A DNA stretch of 7,114 bases from Thermococci archaeon (GTDB lineage: Archaea > Methanobacteriota_B > Thermococci > Thermococcales > Thermococcaceae). Below, piece after piece: positions 5,599-7,114 of the stretch. The translations under genes and the position numbers were made by a program. The notes beneath the pieces are model-generated. The model searched no databases. It was not told the origin of the DNA and saw only the letters and a program-made list of their open reading frames with translations. Positions within the stretch are counted from its first letter, which is position 1. Every line of letters begins with the position of its first letter. The stretch is from the NCBI GenBank assembly GCA_003663525.1, contig QMUF01000077.1, positions 1 through 7,114 of the forward strand. Direction: 5' to 3'.

Positions 5599-5715
5599 AT
5601 TATGGTTCTTATAATTATGTGTTTTATGTAAAAACTTCCAACTTTTAACTTATTCTTCCTTTAAGATGGTGATTTCAATAGAGACAAGAAGACAGGACAT
5701 TTTCCTTTTCCATAC

Positions 5716-5728
5716 ACCATATAAAAAT
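5716..5728 (+). promoter_or_regulatory. TATA promoter of the transglutaminase-like gene
   Basis: ACCATATAAAAAT contains ATATAAAAA at 5719-5727. A transcript start near 5749 is expected, giving a leader of about 37 nt that ends in the AAGGAGG ribosome site. Confidence 0.6.
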
Positions 5729-5770
5729 TGTTAAATAAAATGAATACCTAACACCATAAGATGAATAATA

Positions 5771-5777
5771 AAGGAGG
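5771..5777 (+). promoter_or_regulatory. Ribosome binding site deciding a TTG start
   Basis: AAGGAGG is a good Shine-Dalgarno match 8 nt before TTG 5786. No ATG or GTG lies in frame between this site and the membrane segment, so the rare TTG start is supported. Confidence 0.75.
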
Positions 5778-5785
5778 CAACCACT

Positions 5786-7006
5786 TTGTCTAAGGATACT
5801 TCAAAAATAAAACTCATAGCAGGAGTAGTTATACTATTGATTCTTCTCTCTTTTAGTGCATGGTACTTTACAACCAGAACAAAAGGTGAGACAAAAGAGC
5901 CGCTGCCGACTTTAACAACCTCAACCCCCTCTCCCACTACCACTACTACAACATCCCAAACCACTATAGAAACCACAAGCACAAGCACCACTACGACTAC
6001 AACTGCTATAGAAACTACTACTTCTTTACCTGAGAGCACCTGCCCCACTACTTGGAGATACATATTCAAAGAAGCCTTAAAATGTGGATTAAGTTCAAAT
6101 GAACTAACAAAGATCTCCTATCTTGCAATAGAGTTAAAGGGCCAAACCGTACAGGAAAGTGCGTGGGACATTCTAGAATGGCTTCAGAATAACATCGAAT
6201 ATGATCATTACAAAGCCTCCCTCCCAGCTCCAATAATACAAATTTCTGAAAATGGCACTATTATTGGGGTTACAGGAGGAGAAGGAACAGAAATCCAAAC
6301 CCCATATGAGACTATCAAAAAAGGGAAAGGAATATGTACAGATTACACAATCTTAACGCTAGCTCTACTGCTAGAAATGGACTATTCCCCAGTATATGCA
6401 TTTGAAATTAACTTTGAAAACTCAAGTACAAAACATACAACGGCAGCAATTAAAATCGATGGCGAATACTTCCTTTTGGATCAAAATTTGCCTCCCATGG
6501 ATCTGGGCACATATTACAATAAATGGGCCATTTATAGGGAAGAAAAACTGCTTATTTCAAATGCCACAGTGTATGAAATACAAAAAAGTGGCGAAAACCT
6601 CACAATAAAGATAATTGGAATAATGCTTGCTGAAGACTTCAAGAATAAAAATTATGACTTCACATCAGCAAACCTAGCAGTAATGGCAAACGATCTGATG
6701 GAATTATTTCTCGAAAATTATCCAAACCTAAGCAGGGATTTCTACATCTCTGATATTGATAAAAAAGTTCATCTTCCATATGGCTATGCAAATAGAAGCA
6801 CTTGGAAGCTTGAACTGCCTAATTTCATAGATTATTACACCCCCGCATTTCACACAGAATTTGTGAAGTACTTTTACAGAAGATTCACAGAAAACCCAGA
6901 AGTTGTCAAAGATTTATCCAAATTTAACCGCTTATGGATCCGAGTGGAGAGGGATCAAAATACACTTAGAATTGTGCTAAACTTGGCAGAAAGAATAGAA
7001 AGTTAA
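5786..7006 (+). CDS. Membrane-anchored transglutaminase-like (papain-fold) protein with Thr-rich stalk
   Basis: This 406-residue protein has three parts. Residues 9-28 are one hydrophobic segment preceded by lysines (signal anchor, so the rest should be outside the cell). Residues 42-80 are almost all Thr and Ser, a low-complexity stalk probably heavily O-glycosylated. Residues about 105-240 are a transglutaminase-like domain: Cys184 in GKGICTDYTILTLAL, His217 in STKHTTAAIKIDGEYF and Asp232 in FLLDQN make a complete Cys-His-Asp triad. Archaeal and bacterial members mostly act as proteases or have unknown activity, not true cross-linkers. Residues 260-406 match no domain I know. Six N-x-S/T sequons (Asn156, 212, 259, 271, 314, 336) fit an extracellular, N-glycosylated protein. 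Cys86 and Cys100 could form a disulfide at the stalk/domain junction. The TTG start is supported by AAGGAGG. It has its own promoter and no operon partner here. Confidence 0.85.
   Translation: MSKDTSKIKLIAGVVILLILLSFSAWYFTTRTKGETKEPLPTLTTSTPSPTTTTTTSQTTIETTSTSTTTTTTAIETTTSLPESTCPTTWRYIFKEALKCGLSSNELTKISYLAIELKGQTVQESAWDILEWLQNNIEYDHYKASLPAPIIQISENGTIIGVTGGEGTEIQTPYETIKKGKGICTDYTILTLALLLEMDYSPVYAFEINFENSSTKHTTAAIKIDGEYFLLDQNLPPMDLGTYYNKWAIYREEKLLISNATVYEIQKSGENLTIKIIGIMLAEDFKNKNYDFTSANLAVMANDLMELFLENYPNLSRDFYISDIDKKVHLPYGYANRSTWKLELPNFIDYYTPAFHTEFVKYFYRRFTENPEVVKDLSKFNRLWIRVERDQNTLRIVLNLAERIES
5909..6025 (+). repeat. Threonine/serine low-complexity coding tract
   Basis: This stretch of mixed ACA, ACC, ACT and ACG codons encodes the Thr-rich stalk. 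A short near-repeat, TATAGAAACYAC, occurs twice about 42 bp apart, each coding Ile-Glu-Thr-Thr. Codons are mixed within the run, so it does not look like a fresh single-codon expansion. Length may still vary between strains. Confidence 0.7.
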
Positions 7007-7007
7007 G

Positions 7008-7026
7008 TTCTTTTATTTAGTTATTT
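7008..7026 (+). terminator. T-rich archaeal-type terminator after the transglutaminase-like gene
   Basis: TTCTTTTATTTAGTTATTT directly follows the stop codon. Archaeal RNA polymerase stops at T-rich tracts without a hairpin, and this fits between two convergent genes. The call is from composition only. Confidence 0.5.
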
Positions 7027-7033
7027 AAAGAAT

Positions 7034-7114
7034 TTATCTCTCTAACTTTTTGACACCCTCTTTTGTGCCAACCAAAACAATATCAGCAATATCTGCAAAG
7101 ATCCCGTTTTCCAC
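7034..7114 (-). CDS. Partial CDS, C-terminal 26 codons of a gene running off the window
   Basis: The minus strand from the window edge reads VENGIFADIADIVLVGTKEG followed by VKKLER and a TAA at 7036-7034. The residue pattern (acidic, Ile/Val/Leu strand, Lys-rich final helix) is that of a real thermophile protein, and the other two minus-strand frames look non-coding. The ADIVLVGT strand then short helix would suit the end of a Rossmann-like or HAD-type fold, but the fragment is too short to assign. It converges on the transglutaminase-like gene with a 27-bp gap. Confidence 0.65.
   Translation of the reverse strand: MENGIFADIADIVLVGTKEGVKKLER

Noticed and set aside
5666..5734. 22-codon plus-strand frame starting ATG GTG ATT upstream of the transglutaminase-like gene
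   Set aside because: There is no Shine-Dalgarno before the ATG, the frame runs across the downstream gene's TATA box, and the peptide looks random. A GGTGAT match at 5668 has no start codon after it.
5731..6069. 112-codon minus-strand Val-rich open frame
   Set aside because: It is the complement of the threonine codon run (ACN read as NGT gives Val/Gly/Ser) and has no ribosome site, so it is a composition artefact.

Overview
The window looks like a stretch of a hyperthermophilic euryarchaeal chromosome, most likely a low-GC member of the Thermococcales (Thermococcus, Pyrococcus or a relative). This rests on several signs: arginine coded mostly by AGA/AGG, archaeal TATA boxes 20-30 nt before the inferred transcript starts, GGTG/GGAGGTGG-type Shine-Dalgarno sites, very tight gene packing, and archaeal families such as UPF0147. 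No transposase, integrase, CRISPR repeat or phage gene is visible. It reads as ordinary chromosome, not as an accessory island.

Layout. (1) Positions 64-909, plus strand: an endonuclease IV-like TIM-barrel protein with its own promoter. (2) Positions 899-3194, minus strand: a two-gene operon in which a DmpA/P1-family autoprocessing aminopeptidase is followed by a class V (fold type I) PLP enzyme. Its end overlaps the end of the nuclease gene by 11 bp. (3) Positions 3195-3318: a divergent promoter region with a perfect 14-bp palindrome. (4) Positions 3319-3858, plus: a CobA/CobO-type corrinoid adenosyltransferase. (5) Positions 3948-4208, plus: a UPF0147 protein. (6) Positions 4210-5354, minus: an unrecognised protein with a C-terminal zinc ribbon, translationally coupled by an ATGA overlap to a class II aldolase. 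(7) Positions 5464-5551, minus: tRNA-Leu(CAA) with encoded CCA. (8) Positions 5786-7006, plus: a membrane-anchored, threonine-rich-stalk, transglutaminase-like protein that probably faces outward. (9) Positions 7034-7114, minus: the last 26 codons of a gene that runs off the window.

Functional links are limited. The peptidase and PLP enzyme may act in sequence on an unusual (D- or beta-) amino acid or peptide. The zinc-ribbon protein and the aldolase are made together. The remaining genes look like independent housekeeping units. For most genes the longest open frame begins upstream of the real start, because an in-frame GTG, TTG or ATG lies in or just before the ribosome binding site. I corrected these starts. 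I see no clear new defence or mobile system. The best leads are the peptidase/PLP operon, the zinc-ribbon/aldolase pair, the palindrome between the divergent promoters, and the stalked transglutaminase-like surface protein.
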